Shown: positions 34,223 through 45,369 of the stretch, piece by piece
Layout: each line of letters begins with the position of its first letter
Numbering within the stretch: the stretch's first letter is position 1
Notes under the pieces: model-generated
Seen by the model: only the letters and a program-made list of their open reading frames with translations
What the model was told of the DNA's origin: nothing
Databases searched by the model: none
Made by a program: the position numbers and the translations under genes
Origin: Rutpela maculata
Taxonomy: Eukaryota > Arthropoda > Insecta > Coleoptera > Cerambycidae
Length of the DNA: 64,000 nt
Direction: 5' to 3'
Assembly: GCA_936432065.2 (NCBI GenBank)
Contig: OW386287.2
Span: forward strand, 190,835,729-190,899,728

Positions 34223-36351
34223 CACGCCGCCCGCAGTCTGCCAATGATTATCAATTTTGAGTATGTTGTACCCTTGAAAATGTACGCTTTGAAAATTGGA
34301 TATGTTTTAAAGGGGCATATAAGCATTCATTTGGAAGAAAATGGTGGGTGTGCCTCTGGAACATCCCCTAAAAAAAATTTTTTTTTACTTTGAAAAAATT
34401 ATTTCACCACTTTTTTTTGACGAATGGGTCCAATAATTTTTTCCCACATTTGCACCATCAAAAGCCATAACATATATTTTTTTCATGAAAATCGGTTTAC
34501 CCGTTCTCGAGAAAAAAATTTGTTTTCATTTTTCTTTTTACCCCCATAACTCCCGTAAAAATGATTTTCCAAAAATAATATTTTGGGAAATTTCATCTAA
34601 CACTACTATCAACTTGTGCTAAAAATTTCGACCCGATTGGTGCGGGGGCACCTAACACATGCTTATCCTGCTATGCCCTTTGAAAAATTCTTCATTTTCT
34701 CCAATTTGGTTTTGAGCCCACTGGCAAAAATTTAATCTACGATTTAAATTCACATCCCAAAGCTCTTGATGCAGCTGAGCTCGTGAAACATATTTTTACG
34801 AAGACATAAGGAAACACTAGATTCACAGACCTCTAAATCCCTACTTAACTCCCGAACACTTGCCGTAGGATTTTCGATTACCGCTAAAGTTATAGCCAGC
34901 TCATTTTCTTCATTACAATACATTTCGTCGTCTCGCCTTCTTTTCATATGCAAATTTTCCAGTTCGTTCAAGACGTTCTTTCAGATTTTCTAGAGACCTC
35001 ACATCAGGACATCTTCTATAGGGATATTTTTGACCATACATTCTTGATGCCAATAAACAATTTCCATCATATTCACCAATAACATAACACTTACCATAGA
35101 TATTAAATCTTATTGACGATAATTATAATTCGTATTTTTAAATATTAACAATATTAATTCAACTTAATCACGATAATCTTAAACACATTAAAGAAATGTC
35201 ATAGAATAGAGCGAAAAACAAGTGCAAAACAAAAGACCAAAGCCATACTAGATTTTAATGCTAAAATAAAAAGCACCTCAATTTACGCAAAACTTATTTG
35301 AAATAATCATATCTCAAAAACGGTTTGAAATAAAAAAAATTAAGTGTATAATATTAGAATGTGGGGAATTTTATGCTTTATTCATCCATGTAAAAAAATA
35401 TAGGCATTTCATTTAAAAAAATTGAGAAAAATAATAATTAAATAACAAGAAATGTAAACAAATATTTTGGACACCCGGTATAATAATAATTTATTTCAAA
35501 AATGTTTTTCAGTAAATGCATCATTATTGAATAACACCCTACATTTTTAGAAAAAACAATTAATAAATCACGAAGATATGGTGGTCAAAAAAAAGGTTTG
35601 TAATTTGCCAAAAAAACAGGAAAAAAATTATAACTTGGCAACGCTGCATCCGATTAGCAAAAAATTTCAGGATGTAATTCAGGATCCTTAGACGCTTAAC
35701 TGGCGCCAAAAAATTAGAAAGTATTCCATTAAAAAAATTACACATTCTTGTGTAACTCCTTTTTGTGACACCTTGTATAATTAAAAATAATTTCACGTTA
35801 TAGTAGAGATGAAACATTGAAAGTTTTGTTAAAAAAGTTTTTTTATAAAGTTACCCGTTTTTTCCGAGGAAGCACTAACTGGACACCTTGCATATTTCCA
35901 AGAACTCAAGTCTTATTTTCTTCAGTTATATTCTATTTTATGCCCAAAGATGTAATAACACTTTCGATTGTATATAAAAAGGGGAAGAGAACAAAAAAAA
36001 GAAATCTAAAATCGGAGCAATGGTTACTGAGATATGTCCTTCTAAAAGAAACGGTTCTGGCGGCCATTTTTTCTAAATGGTGGCTTTAGCTCACATCGGG
36101 ATTTTTCGGGACTTTTATATCCTTATTCTACATGCGTAGAGCTATCCATTTCGATAAAGAAATAGCTGTCCCCAGATAGTTCATACTCAAAACTGGATTT
36201 GCCTGCACTAAGGCTTATTTTTTAATATTTTTTAATGATTTTCAAACCAAAGGAAAGAATAATCTTCAGGTACCGCCAAATTATTCTGGAAATTGTTTAA
36301 ACAAGGCACACCAGAATAGTGCAGTGTAAATTTCAGCATTGAGGCATTTTA

Positions 36352-37045
36352 AAAACTATTGCAGATAGATGCATACAACGTGATCTACCATGACATGCGG
36401 AAAAACAGTAGGTTGTCCCCACCGAAGAGTTAAAAAAATGAAGAAATTTAAAAAATGACCAAAAGAATGACTTTATTTTTTTGTAGAAATGCGCCCGCCA
36501 ATGACTTTAACTAATCTGACGTAACGTGGTACAACCATATCACTTTATCAGACTTGGGAATGACACTATTGACAGTAAAGCTGGAGAGGATAGAAGTGAC
36601 TCTTTTTGGTTTTAATCAAATCACACTACAAAAATAGCGAAATAAATCGAAAAGACTTTGACCCTATGCTGAAAAGAGAAGCAGATATACGAGATATTTA
36701 GTTAAACCGGTCATTAACATGCCAGTGTCCCGATTGTTCGACCGAAAGCAAAAAACACGGGACTTTGATCTCGCTGACCGGCTTCACTTTTTATGCCAAT
36801 TAAGGAAATGTAAACAACTCCAATACGTTCTTTCACCAGTAAGGTTGTCGAACTATTCCTGATCTACTCAAAATCCGTAGTGTATCTTCGCAAATTTACT
36901 AATAATTTAATATACTAAATTACCTCAGAACTCTCTAAAATTTTGCAGGGGCTTTCCCACATTGAAGACTAGTACACCATTTTATTTTCCGCATATCATG
37001 GTAGTTCACGCTGTACGTCTATATGAAATCTGCAGAATAAAATGG
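36352..37045. mobile_element. 0.7-kb MITE with about 55-bp inverted ends
   Basis: gtgatctaccatgacatgcg (36391) near the left end is mirrored by cgcatatcatggtagttcac near the right end (36988), with further matches outward (ctattgcagatag against tatatgaaatctgcag). No open frame of note. It abuts the 5.6-kb transposon. Confidence 0.65.
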
Positions 37046-37264
37046 AGCAATTTTAGTGAAGAATTATCTGCATTGTTTTATTGTTGTAAAAGATACGATT
37101 ATTTTTGTACAGCACCCGCTATTGTTTTAAGTTTATAAGTGTACGTCTCGCGCGTCTGGTCCATTAGTACTTGCACAATGATTGCAAAAGTGTAAATTAT
37201 TAGGTTAGGTTGATATATGAGTGGGCTAGTAACAGACCTTCCACTGTGACCATCTGGTCTATTG

Positions 37265-37700
37265 TGGTTCCCTCCTCATTATATTTCACCCAATAGGTTC
37301 AGCTTTTTAATAAAGCTGACTACCTTAATAGGTGAGAGGTTGTCCAGGTCCTCTGGCAGCAGTTGCCCTTTGCCAAAGAGTGAGAACCTGATTCTTTCTG
37401 CAGCAGGACAGGTACATAGAACGTGTACTGCCATTTCATCCTCGTCCAAACAGTCGGCATTCAGCGTTGTCCGCTATTCCAAGTCTGTGTAAGAGGTGAT
37501 TTAGTCTGCAGTGCTCAGTGTATAAGCCAACTAGAGTTCTTAGGTGTAACCTATTTAACGCTAGTAGTTTTTTAGTTCCTGATTTCAGACGGTATGTAAT
37601 AAACTCCTTTGAATGAACTAATTCTGATAGTTCTTGCCAGCCCAGTCTAAGATGGTTGTTCTCCCAGTGCTTGCCAAATTTGATACCGCATCTTATCTGG
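37265..37700 (-). pseudogene. C-terminal tail of an I/R1/LOA-type LINE with RNase H
   Basis: The minus-strand frame reads NNHLRLGWQELSELVHSKEF, then LRTLVGLYTEHCRLNHLLHR and LGIADNAECRLF, then after a frameshift EDEMAVHVLCTCPAAERIRF, LLPEDLDNLSPIK and SFIKKLNLLGE. The order TEHCRLNxHL...CR...E...HVLCxCPA is diagnostic of the segment following RNase H in I-superfamily LINEs. Only the last 140 residues or so remain, with one clear frameshift. Confidence 0.75.
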
Positions 37701-38038
37701 CTATGGCATATTCCAAAGCCACCTTATGTATAACAAGATAATTAAAACAAAATTGTATTTTCTTATTTTCTTTTAGCTTTAATTTTGTTTGTATTTATCG
37801 CACATTTTAATACAACATATGAATAAATTCTTTATTAATATTACTAATAAATGGTACCATGGTACCAATATGATTCCATTTGAAAAAATTGAGTTTTTGC
37901 CCCAAAAACTATTTTGATGAACTTTATTTGCTCATAAATCACGTAATTTAGTATTTTTGACGGGATTTCGATTTTTCTAGCATTACACTGGTCATTTAGA
38001 ATAAATCGGTACCGTCATGACACACTTAACCTTTTCAC

Positions 38039-38427
38039 TGCTCAAAGCGTGTATATGCGCGAAAAATAAATGGGCCCACTGTGCTCCAAGCGCGTTAACT
38101 CGCCTGTCGTTTTTAAATTGGTTCAGACTGCTCAAAGCGATTTAACACGGGTATATGTACTATTAATACATTTTTATATACTTACACAAGTTTCTGTTGT
38201 ACCTTAATGTTTTTGGTAAGAAAGTTGTTTTGTTTTTATGTTTATGTTTACTTGTACTGTTTTTAACCATTTTTTAAAAATAAATTATTATTATTGAAAC
38301 TAGAGCACTTGGTTTTTGTTTTTTTTCTTTCAATTTTACATATAATAATAGACCATGCATACAATAAACCAAATCAAATAGTAACGTAATATCGGATCTG
38401 CGTGCTCCAAGCGCGTATACTCGCAAG
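38039..38427. repeat. Four imperfect direct repeats of GCTCMAAGCGCGTNTAYNCGC
   Basis: Copies lie near 38039, 38082, 38130 and 38403 (for example gctccaagcgcgttaactcg and gctccaagcgcgtatactcg). They are CpG-rich in A+T-rich surroundings. Such subterminal motifs occur in some DNA transposons, but no bounding TIR was found. Confidence 0.5.
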
Positions 38428-40180
38428 CGGTCAATTTATTGCGCACTACACGAGAATTACGTGAAACCGCTCTGCGCAGCGAAATGGAAAACTAAAAATT
38501 ATATTATAAAAATATTGACGTTTGAAATGTCACTTATTTGGTATCGTTAGATTCAGAAAATTATGCAGAATTCAAAAATGCAATAATATACAAAATCGAA
38601 AGTGAGTGTCATTTCCGGCGAAACCGGAAGTGATAAAAAAAACCATTTGTGTGACAAAAAGTGTCCCTTTCATGTATATAGGATAACCCAAATTTCAATC
38701 AATTATCTTCAAAACTAAGGGAGAAAAGGGGGTGTACCATGATCCTGTTACACCTGGTATCTTGTATGAATCCTTAACTTGTAATCCGACCAAGAAAATT
38801 AATTTTCACTTTTAAATCCGAACCCACATATTCTGTTCTATGGTTTGATATTCTGGGAAAACTCGGCACATGTTGAGAAAGTGTTTATTATGCAAAAAAG
38901 AAAGATTAAATATACGATGAATGTCGACCCACAAACACTCTTTTTTGTAAATGTTTGCATAATGACATTACCATGACTGATTTTCACTTGTCTCCTCTAA
39001 CAGTGACATATGAGATGATAAGGCCACTGGGCAGTGCAGTAAGCCACAAATAAATTCCGATAATATATTATAACTCTTTGGTAGTACACAGTAAGCGACA
39101 ATTAGGATAAATTTTATATAAAAATTATTTCTGTTGTACTGTCGTGAACAAAAAAAAAAATAGGACAACTATTTCTAATGTAAATCTGTCTCTATTTGCA
39201 CACTTGCAATGAATTTTGACAAATAACTGACAATGTCACAAAAATTAAAGTTAAATGTACACAACCAGATTTTAGCAAAAATACGTTATAAAACTTGTCC
39301 CATTTTTTTTGCGCACAACAGTACTTGAATATTGTAGTTTGTCAATGAAAATAGTTTTTAAAAACTGTATATGATTGTGTTCCTTAGAGCAATGGGAAGC
39401 ACCTGAAACTATTTTAAAGATTATTCCATTTATGATTTTTTAAATATTTATAATAAACCAAAAATAAACGTATATTTCCCTCTCACTCTGCAAAATCTTA
39501 TCCTTAAAGGAACATATTTGCAACATCACGTGTTTCAAGGTTATAAACTCTGACACTAGTCCAAAATAATTAGGAACGTCACCTTTTACTTCCTGATGAA
39601 TAGTAAACCTTAATTATTCTATTTTAATAGGGTTAAGATGCTAAATATTTATATTTAGCACAGAATAAAGTGGTTCTACTAGTTTACACGCTATTAGGTA
39701 GGCAACTTATATTTTACAACAAGTAATCTTTAAATAACATTTGACAATCAAAATACAATTTGGAAAATTATATAAACATTTCAAATAACAAATATTATTG
39801 CATTTCTAATTATATTACTGTTTTTGTTTTTATTAACGAATGTTAGTTGTTTTATTAAAATATTTATTCACAATCAAAATTGCGGGATAACCTCACTACT
39901 TATTTTGTAAACGTACTTAAAACCTGGTGCAAATATGGAAAAAAGTAATAATACAAATATTTACTAAATGAGTGAAATAGAAAAGAAAACCAAAATCACA
40001 AATAACGCTATACTTCTTTATAATCTATCATCTCGGAGAGTATCTTCATGTTGCAGCACAAGCCATTTTATTATAACCTGAAAATCACCGTGTTTCTCTA
40101 CAAAACTATCTGATTGATACAATTATTCTGCAATAAATACATAATCTTTAACAAATATGGCCCAGTTCTACTTGACACTG
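38428..40180. other. Intronic sequence, nothing recognised
   Basis: Apart from A+T-rich DNA and short CpG patches near 38620, I see no gene or repeat boundary. Confidence 0.4.
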
Positions 40181-40499
40181 CTTGTCAAGTCTCAGATGAT
40201 CTGCATCATGCCATAGTTGCAAAAACTCCAAAAGTGCAAGGGTAGTGATGAAACACGACTACACCCCCGTTTTCGAGGGCGGCCAATAAGATGGTGATAG
40301 TTGCGCGGTTCCTACCCCCTAGACTCACGTGGTAGAAAATTTTTTAAATTGAAAATTCGGATTCAGCGCACAAAAATACTTAAGGCATGATAGGTTTAGT
40401 CCTTGGAGCAGATTTTTTTTTTTTTTTGTAGACCTGTGTAATTTTTCAGCAAGATGAATGTCCAGCACCTTCTACAGTTCTAGTTAGATAATCACTTTC

Positions 40500-40730
40500 A
40501 AGGTGGATTGGCCCCTATGGACCAACAGCATGGGCAGCTTGTTCGCCAGAGAGTGTTTAAAGCTAAAAGTACATGCAAACGATTTCGAAGACAACGTAGA
40601 TTTATTAAAGCAAAAAATTGTGAATGCTGTTGCAATCATAAATGAAGATGTGATCTCATCTGTTTATGAGTTTATTTAGAAAAAGATTAGAAAAATGTGT
40701 ACTACTAGGAGGTCTACATGTGGAATAGTT
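40500..40730 (+). pseudogene. DDE transposase C-terminal remnant
   Basis: Plus-strand frames near 40505 read RWIGPYGPTAWAACSPES, matching RWIGRGGPxxWPxRSPDL of the family at 31830-35090. They continue out of frame with DNVDLLKQKIVNAVAIINED and, near 40680, RKRLEKCVLLGGLHVE, the usual C-terminal motif of the family. Only the last 80 residues or so remain, in broken frames. Confidence 0.6.
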
Positions 40731-41265
40731 TTCAACTAAATTGAATAAAATGTTAGGTTTTTTTTTGAAAATTGTTATTTCCTTATTTTGCAACTAAACT
40801 CTGTAGTTAAGCTTTTCCTCATAATTGAAAAAACTTTGTTAAATCAAATTTTCAATAAAAATGTAAAAAAAGGCAGTTTGCTTAAAGTCGATTTTATATT
40901 TTCTAATTTTTAGAATACCTTGTATAATTTATCTTAAGTTTGACAACTCTTTATGGCTTCCTAAAACAAGTAAAACTTTTTATAAAGAATATCTTTTTCT
41001 CGTAAATCGGAAATAAGAAAGTTTATAAGAGTGCGGTACCCCATAAAAATGTTTGTTTAAAAATGTGTATGTGTATATTGTATTATAGAATTTTTATATT
41101 ACTTATTGTTGTTTTTTAAATTTTGTCTACAAAAATTTCTATTCTTCTGGAATAAGCAGCTAAGATCAACAAATCGCAAAGAAATATATCCATATTTTCT
41201 CAAATTATAGACAAATCGATACATATTGTATGCTTAAAATTAGACTAATAATAAACATATTTTAC

Positions 41266-41773
41266 CTGAGTTGGTCTGGAAGCAGCCTTCACTTTAATAT
41301 TTTCATCCCTTTGACCGGGTGGTCTTGTCACAACATGTCCTACACCCTCATTGTTCAGTCCGAGCACCTGAGCGACATACTCCCCCTGAAGTCCCATATC
41401 TGCTCCAGTGTAAGGACCATTGTCTACCCGTTTCAACCAATACAGTCTCTCCGAGTGGGGACGAGATGTGATCTCATATGAATTCCACTGCTGTAGCAGA
41501 AGAGTATAGCAGAGGTAACAGGAGGAGACGGCAAAGTCACTTTTAGATTTATAACCGACAGGAGGTTCGTGAGATTCCAGGAAGGGGAAGTATGGCTCCT
41601 TAGGTTTGTTAGATATGGGCTTTGTGTTTAAATAGAAGGACTGGGGGTGATTCCGACTGCCGCAAACAAAACACACTTCAGAAATGTCTGACGACTGGTT
41701 TTTTGAAACTGGAGGAACATCTAACGGCGACTCTTTCTTCACTTGCACTTTATCCATTGTCTGCATGGCAAAC
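41266..41773 (-). CDS. Internal exon of Cys4-module protein (module A)
   Basis: This 508-nt exon begins after TTTTTTCATTGCAG (AG at 41775-41774) with the third base of a codon and ends at CAG|GTAAAA (GT at 41265-41264) in phase 0. It encodes FAMQTMDKVQVKKESPLDV (VKKE fits a SUMO site; PLDV is weakly CtBP-like) and module A: CFVCGSRN, YFPFLES, SSCYLC, LLQQWNSYEITSRPHSERLY, WLKR. A Gly/Asn-rich tail (GLQGEYVAQVLGLNNEG) precedes the exon end. Its phase matches the next exon, 28621-27749. MQTMDK could be the start codon region, but the acceptor shows that upstream exon sequence exists, perhaps only 5' UTR. Confidence 0.88.
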
Positions 41774-41989
41774 CTGCAATGAAAAAATAAGTTTATTATA
41801 TAAAACATTATACACATTTTATGTACAGGTGAACATACTGAGATAAACTATTTTATTTTTGAGAAAATATACATAATCTGTAGTCAAATTCAAAATAGGG
41901 CCACTATGTCCACACCTTCAGATCCATCTGTGTACCAGATGAGTGACCCTTTTTCCAACCCGCAGTGCCTGAACTAAACTGTTTAGGAC

Positions 41990-43370
41990 ATAGGTTCTTA
42001 TGAACTCTTCTTTTTAAAATAATACAACAAATCCCTCTCCTCAATATTGGAATGTATTACTGTCAGATATCCTTACTAAGTGCTCCATCCAAATTAATGG
42101 AAAAAATTGTGTGTTTTAGAATAACGTCTTTTGTTGAGGCGAGGAATGTGCACACAACATATCAGCATGGTTTCAGGTCAGGAAGATCTATTGAAACTGC
42201 ATCTTACCAACTTCTGAATCATGTATACAAGAAATTAGACGAAGGCAGATATGTGGTGCCTATATTCTTTGACTTGTCAAAGGCATTTGACAGTAAATAA
42301 TGACATGCTCTCAATTAAGCTGTCACACATTGGTATAAAGCGAAATTTATTGAAATGGATAAATTCTTATATGTTGGGACCGGCACTGGTTGTAAAAGGT
42401 AATAATAACGAGTCAGACTTATGATGTAAATGTGAGAGTTCCACAAGGCTTGATACTGGGGCCACTGTTATTCATGATATACATATATATGACTTGCCAG
42501 CTCATATAAGAGACGGCATCACTACAATGTATGCAGATGATACAACAATAACTGTATCTGCTATGTCACCTTATAAGCTTCAATGTAAAAAGATTCTGTT
42601 ATGGTGTGACTGTAATAAACTTATGCTAAATGACCCCTAGTCCATGTTCGTAAACTTTAATATAAGAAGATCCATATCTTTAAAAAATCGTCAGCTGACT
42701 AGATTTTTAGGGACCCATATCGATAATAAGAGTATCAAGTTAACCATATTTGTAAATTACTAAATAAATCATATTATGCACTGCTACAAATTGGATGCTC
42801 TCAATGAATCTGGGTTATTAAGTATATACTATGTAATGGCGTTCTTGCATATATCTTTTAATACACTAATATGGGGTAAATATTATCAAATAGTTTTTAT
42901 TATCCAAAAACGAATTCTACGTTTTTTATTCAATATGAATTATAGAGGGAGCTGTTGAGATGTTTTCATTGACAAAGGAATTCTCACCACTCCCTGCATT
43001 TATATATACAAGTGTTTAGTACTTGTCAAAAGCAATCATCTAGTATTCACTTGTTTAAATAAGAGACATATATATTATATAAGACAAGGCAAGGTGACAA
43101 ATTGTTAATTCCCACTCACAGGACAACTTTAAGATTTTCTCGGATATAACTGTGTCTATCACAAGCTAAGGGACCTTCCGCTAAGCAAATATAAAATTAA
43201 AATCAGAACATCTTACTAAAAAATGGTTTTCTACTCAGTAAATGAGTTCCTAGACAAACATAATTAACAGTTTTTATATATTTGACAATGTTAAATTTTC
43301 TATGTTGACCTGTCTGACCTGCCAAATGGACATTAACTTGTGTCTTATATTGGTAAATAAATATCTATCC
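41990..43370 (+). mobile_element. CR1/Jockey-type LINE remnant
   Basis: In order: YCQISLLSAPSKLMEKIV, HGFRSGRSIETASYQLLN, FFDLSKAFDSK, RVPQGLILGPLLF, TTMYADDTTITVS (YADD at 42530-42541), LTRFLGTHIDNKS, IIQKRILRFLF and ILTTPCIYIYKCLVLVKSN, which is the RT domain to C-terminal tail. Numerous shifts and stops. The 3' end has short TATC-like repeats near 43360. The 5' part is absent. Confidence 0.8.
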
Positions 43371-43616
43371 ATCTATTTAATAATCATATATATTGGACAA
43401 TACTTCCAGTACTTAGAATTGAGAATTCAGTAGCAGAAATTAAATAAAATCAGTACAAGAGCACATAATAAATACACAACGAAATACAAATTTGACAATA
43501 GACATAGATACTTGTATCTGAAATCCATATAAAAAAGAAAACTTATTTAAATTATTTGATCATTTCACAATATTTGATCATAATAAAAATTTTACCAGAA
43601 TAAATGACACAGGATA

Positions 43617-44102
43617 CAGTGGCGGCTGGTGAAAATATGGGAAATAACATCTAGAGAAGCACGGGACTCCTGTTTATTTTTATTTTTTTTGTCATATGCA
43701 TTTGACTTTTCATAAAAATACAATACGTTTTGGAGTTTATGAAAATATTTTCATTACTAACTGAGATACAACGAATTGAAATATTGTAATTTGTTAAATT
43801 GTAAATTACAAAATTTCAGTTCACTGTATTTCAGTTAATAATGGAAATATTTTCATAAACTCCAAAACATGTTGTATTTTTATGAAAAGTCAAATGCATA
43901 TGACAAAAAAATAAATAAACAGGCGTCCCTAGACCTAGGGGAGGCTACCGAATTTTCAAAAATTTTTTCGCAAACTGCTTTTTCAAAATTTTTTAGGGGT
44001 CATTAGAGAAGGGCTTCTCTAGATGTTATTTCCCATATTTCGTATGGGTACCATGCGCCACAGACGAGAAAAAAAATATTGAAATTTCACCAGCTGCCAC
44101 TG
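43617..44102. mobile_element. hAT-type MITE with 8-bp duplication
   Basis: Ends CAGTGGCGGCTGGTG...CACCAGCTGCCACTG, with inner inverted matches (gggaaataacatctagagaa and its complement near 44015). Flanks ACAGGATA (43609-43616) and CCAGGATA (44103-44110) agree at 7 of 8. The centre folds on tttgacttttcataaaaata. Confidence 0.9.
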
Positions 44103-44149
44103 CCAGGATACTCTTCTGAAAAAAAAAAAAATCAAATAACATAACTCAG

Positions 44150-44356
44150 AAAATTTGGAGGTACACAACTGGTACAAACAAAGACGGAATTAGAAGCACA
44201 AAACTGAGTGGACCCAGTCCGAAACGGGCCCACTCAAAGGAAGGGCCCAAAATTTTTTTGGTTCACGGAGGACAACAGCACTGCGGCACCAGTAAATTTT
44301 AAAATACACCACTTGCCCAATGTGAAAGATATTCTACGGATATTATGGGTACTGGC
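44150..44356. repeat. Degraded hAT-like G+C-rich patch
   Basis: Contains gagtggacccagtccgaaac and gggcccactcaaaggaaggg, typical of old hAT fragments of the gggcccac type. Boundaries unclear. Confidence 0.35.
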
Positions 44357-45123
44357 CAGGGTGTATTAAGTAGGTGATGCGACGACAACCCTCGCAGTGG
44401 CTTCATAAGTGTTTACTTTGTACATAATGTAATAGATGGCAGGACCAATAAGTTCTCTCATTACTTACCCATAGATAGATAATTTTACAGGTTCCATGCA
44501 TACGCGCATACAGTGTTGCATACATTCCCGGCCTTTTGTTTTTTGTTTAGTGAAACAAGAGTCCAGTGACATCTGACATTAAGTAGCTAAATTAAAACAT
44601 TGAAAGAATATATCCAACATTACATGCAGCATTGCACGTGTCGCCTTAGATAACCTCAAAAATATATATTTCTTAAGATTTACAAGTATTACGTAGCTAT
44701 TATTAAAATTTCTGCCTGGTTCCTGTACTACCAAAATCAAGTTCAACGTAATGTGTATGAAGTTTTAAATAGTTTGTCACAATAAAATAAGACACTTTTT
44801 GCAGGTTAAGAATCTAACCTATAATTAGCAGTCTATTTTTCTCAATCAACAACATTGAAAAATTATTTGCGTGAATTTTTAAATATTTTCTTGGAGCCAG
44901 TATGGCTTCAAGCTAAAAATGCCTATACAAACATTAAAAATAAGAATAAACGAAAAAAACTTAAAATTTAAGGTTATGTTAGTTATACGATGCACATGCC
45001 CAGGTAATTGTAGGACCTTATTGCTCGCGCCATCTACTAAAGTAAATGGAAACCATGTACTTATGAAGCCATTATTATAATAGGAAAGTGTCGTACGTCG
45101 GACCACCTATTTAATACACCGTG
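44357..45123. mobile_element. Family C hAT-like MITE, copy 1 (0.77 kb)
   Basis: Starts CAGGGTGTATTAAGTAGGTG and ends CACCTATTTAATACACCGTG. Flanks GTACTGGC (44349-44356) and GTACAGGC (45124-45131) differ at one base, an 8-bp duplication. The copy at 60817 is about the same length in the opposite orientation. A 75-codon open frame (45106-44879, minus) has a close counterpart in that copy. Confidence 0.85.
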
Positions 45124-45126
45124 GTA

Positions 45127-45369
45127 CAGGCAGGGAACCAGCTGTGTGGTATTGAGTGGCCCGAGGCTGGGCATTTTTTAGGTGGGCTAGGGGATAGGAG
45201 TTCAAACAACTTCACACAATCTTACCTATTTAAGTACTTTAGAAAATTTACTCAACTCGTGCAAAACAATAACATTTTTAATTTGTCGGGGATCAGGGTG
45301 GGCACAAAGGTGGGCCAACGTAATTTTGGATGGGCCATGGCCCATCCTGGCCCCACAGTTCCGTGCCTG
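45127..45369. mobile_element. hAT-like fragment with CAGGCA ends
   Basis: Left CAGGCAGGGAACC and right GTTCCGTGCCTG form imperfect inverted ends. The right side carries gggccatggcccatcctgg, typical of a hAT group. Its left end overlaps the duplication of family C copy 1, so family C jumped into this element's edge. Confidence 0.55.

Larger units (their letters stand above)
32340..34690. mobile_element. 2.35-kb foldback inserted in the transposase gene
   Basis: Near-perfect inverted ends start AAAGGGCATAGCAGGATAAG, at 32340 and (inverted) at 34680. Outer arms of about 450 bp (for example gacccgattggtgcggggg and its complement near 32378) flank an inner foldback of the TAGTCTATG family. The end sequence resembles that of the 4284-6869 foldback. 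It separates NEEFF from VLFTDES of the transposase. The high arm similarity marks it as younger than its host. Confidence 0.8.
31830..35090 (-). pseudogene. HTH plus DDE transposase gene, split by a foldback
   Basis: The N-terminal part (35090-34690) reads NCLLASRMYGQKYPYRRCPD, then LKERLERTGKF, a frameshift, NPTASVRELSRDLEVCESSV (helix-turn-helix) and VSRAQLHQELWDVNLNRRLN, up to NEEFF at about 34690. After the insertion the catalytic part resumes at 32340 with VLFTDESTFHRNGFVNRHNF (first catalytic Asp in TDES), then VNGAVFLDF, SLQLEGAPPHFSRNVRQAI (second catalytic position changed from QDGAP to LEGAP), NQFPDRWIGGGP, and out of frame WPPKSPDLTSV near 31930. This is the arthropod family with a DUF4817-like N-terminus and an IS630/DDE_3-like core. 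Frameshifts, the catalytic change and the insertion make it inactive. Confidence 0.8.
30640..36250. mobile_element. 5.6-kb DNA transposon with about 1-kb inverted ends
   Basis: The left arm, about 30640-31800, is mirrored by 35240-36250. Paired blocks include ccgccatttagaaaaaatg with cattttttctaaatgg, gagctaaagccgcc with ggtggctttagctc, and ttattttagcattaaaatc with gattttaatgctaaaataa. Between the arms lies a minus-strand DDE-type transposase gene, split by a separate 2.35-kb foldback (32340-34690). Exact outer ends and target duplication are unclear. The arms are more diverged than those of the nested foldback. Confidence 0.7.
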
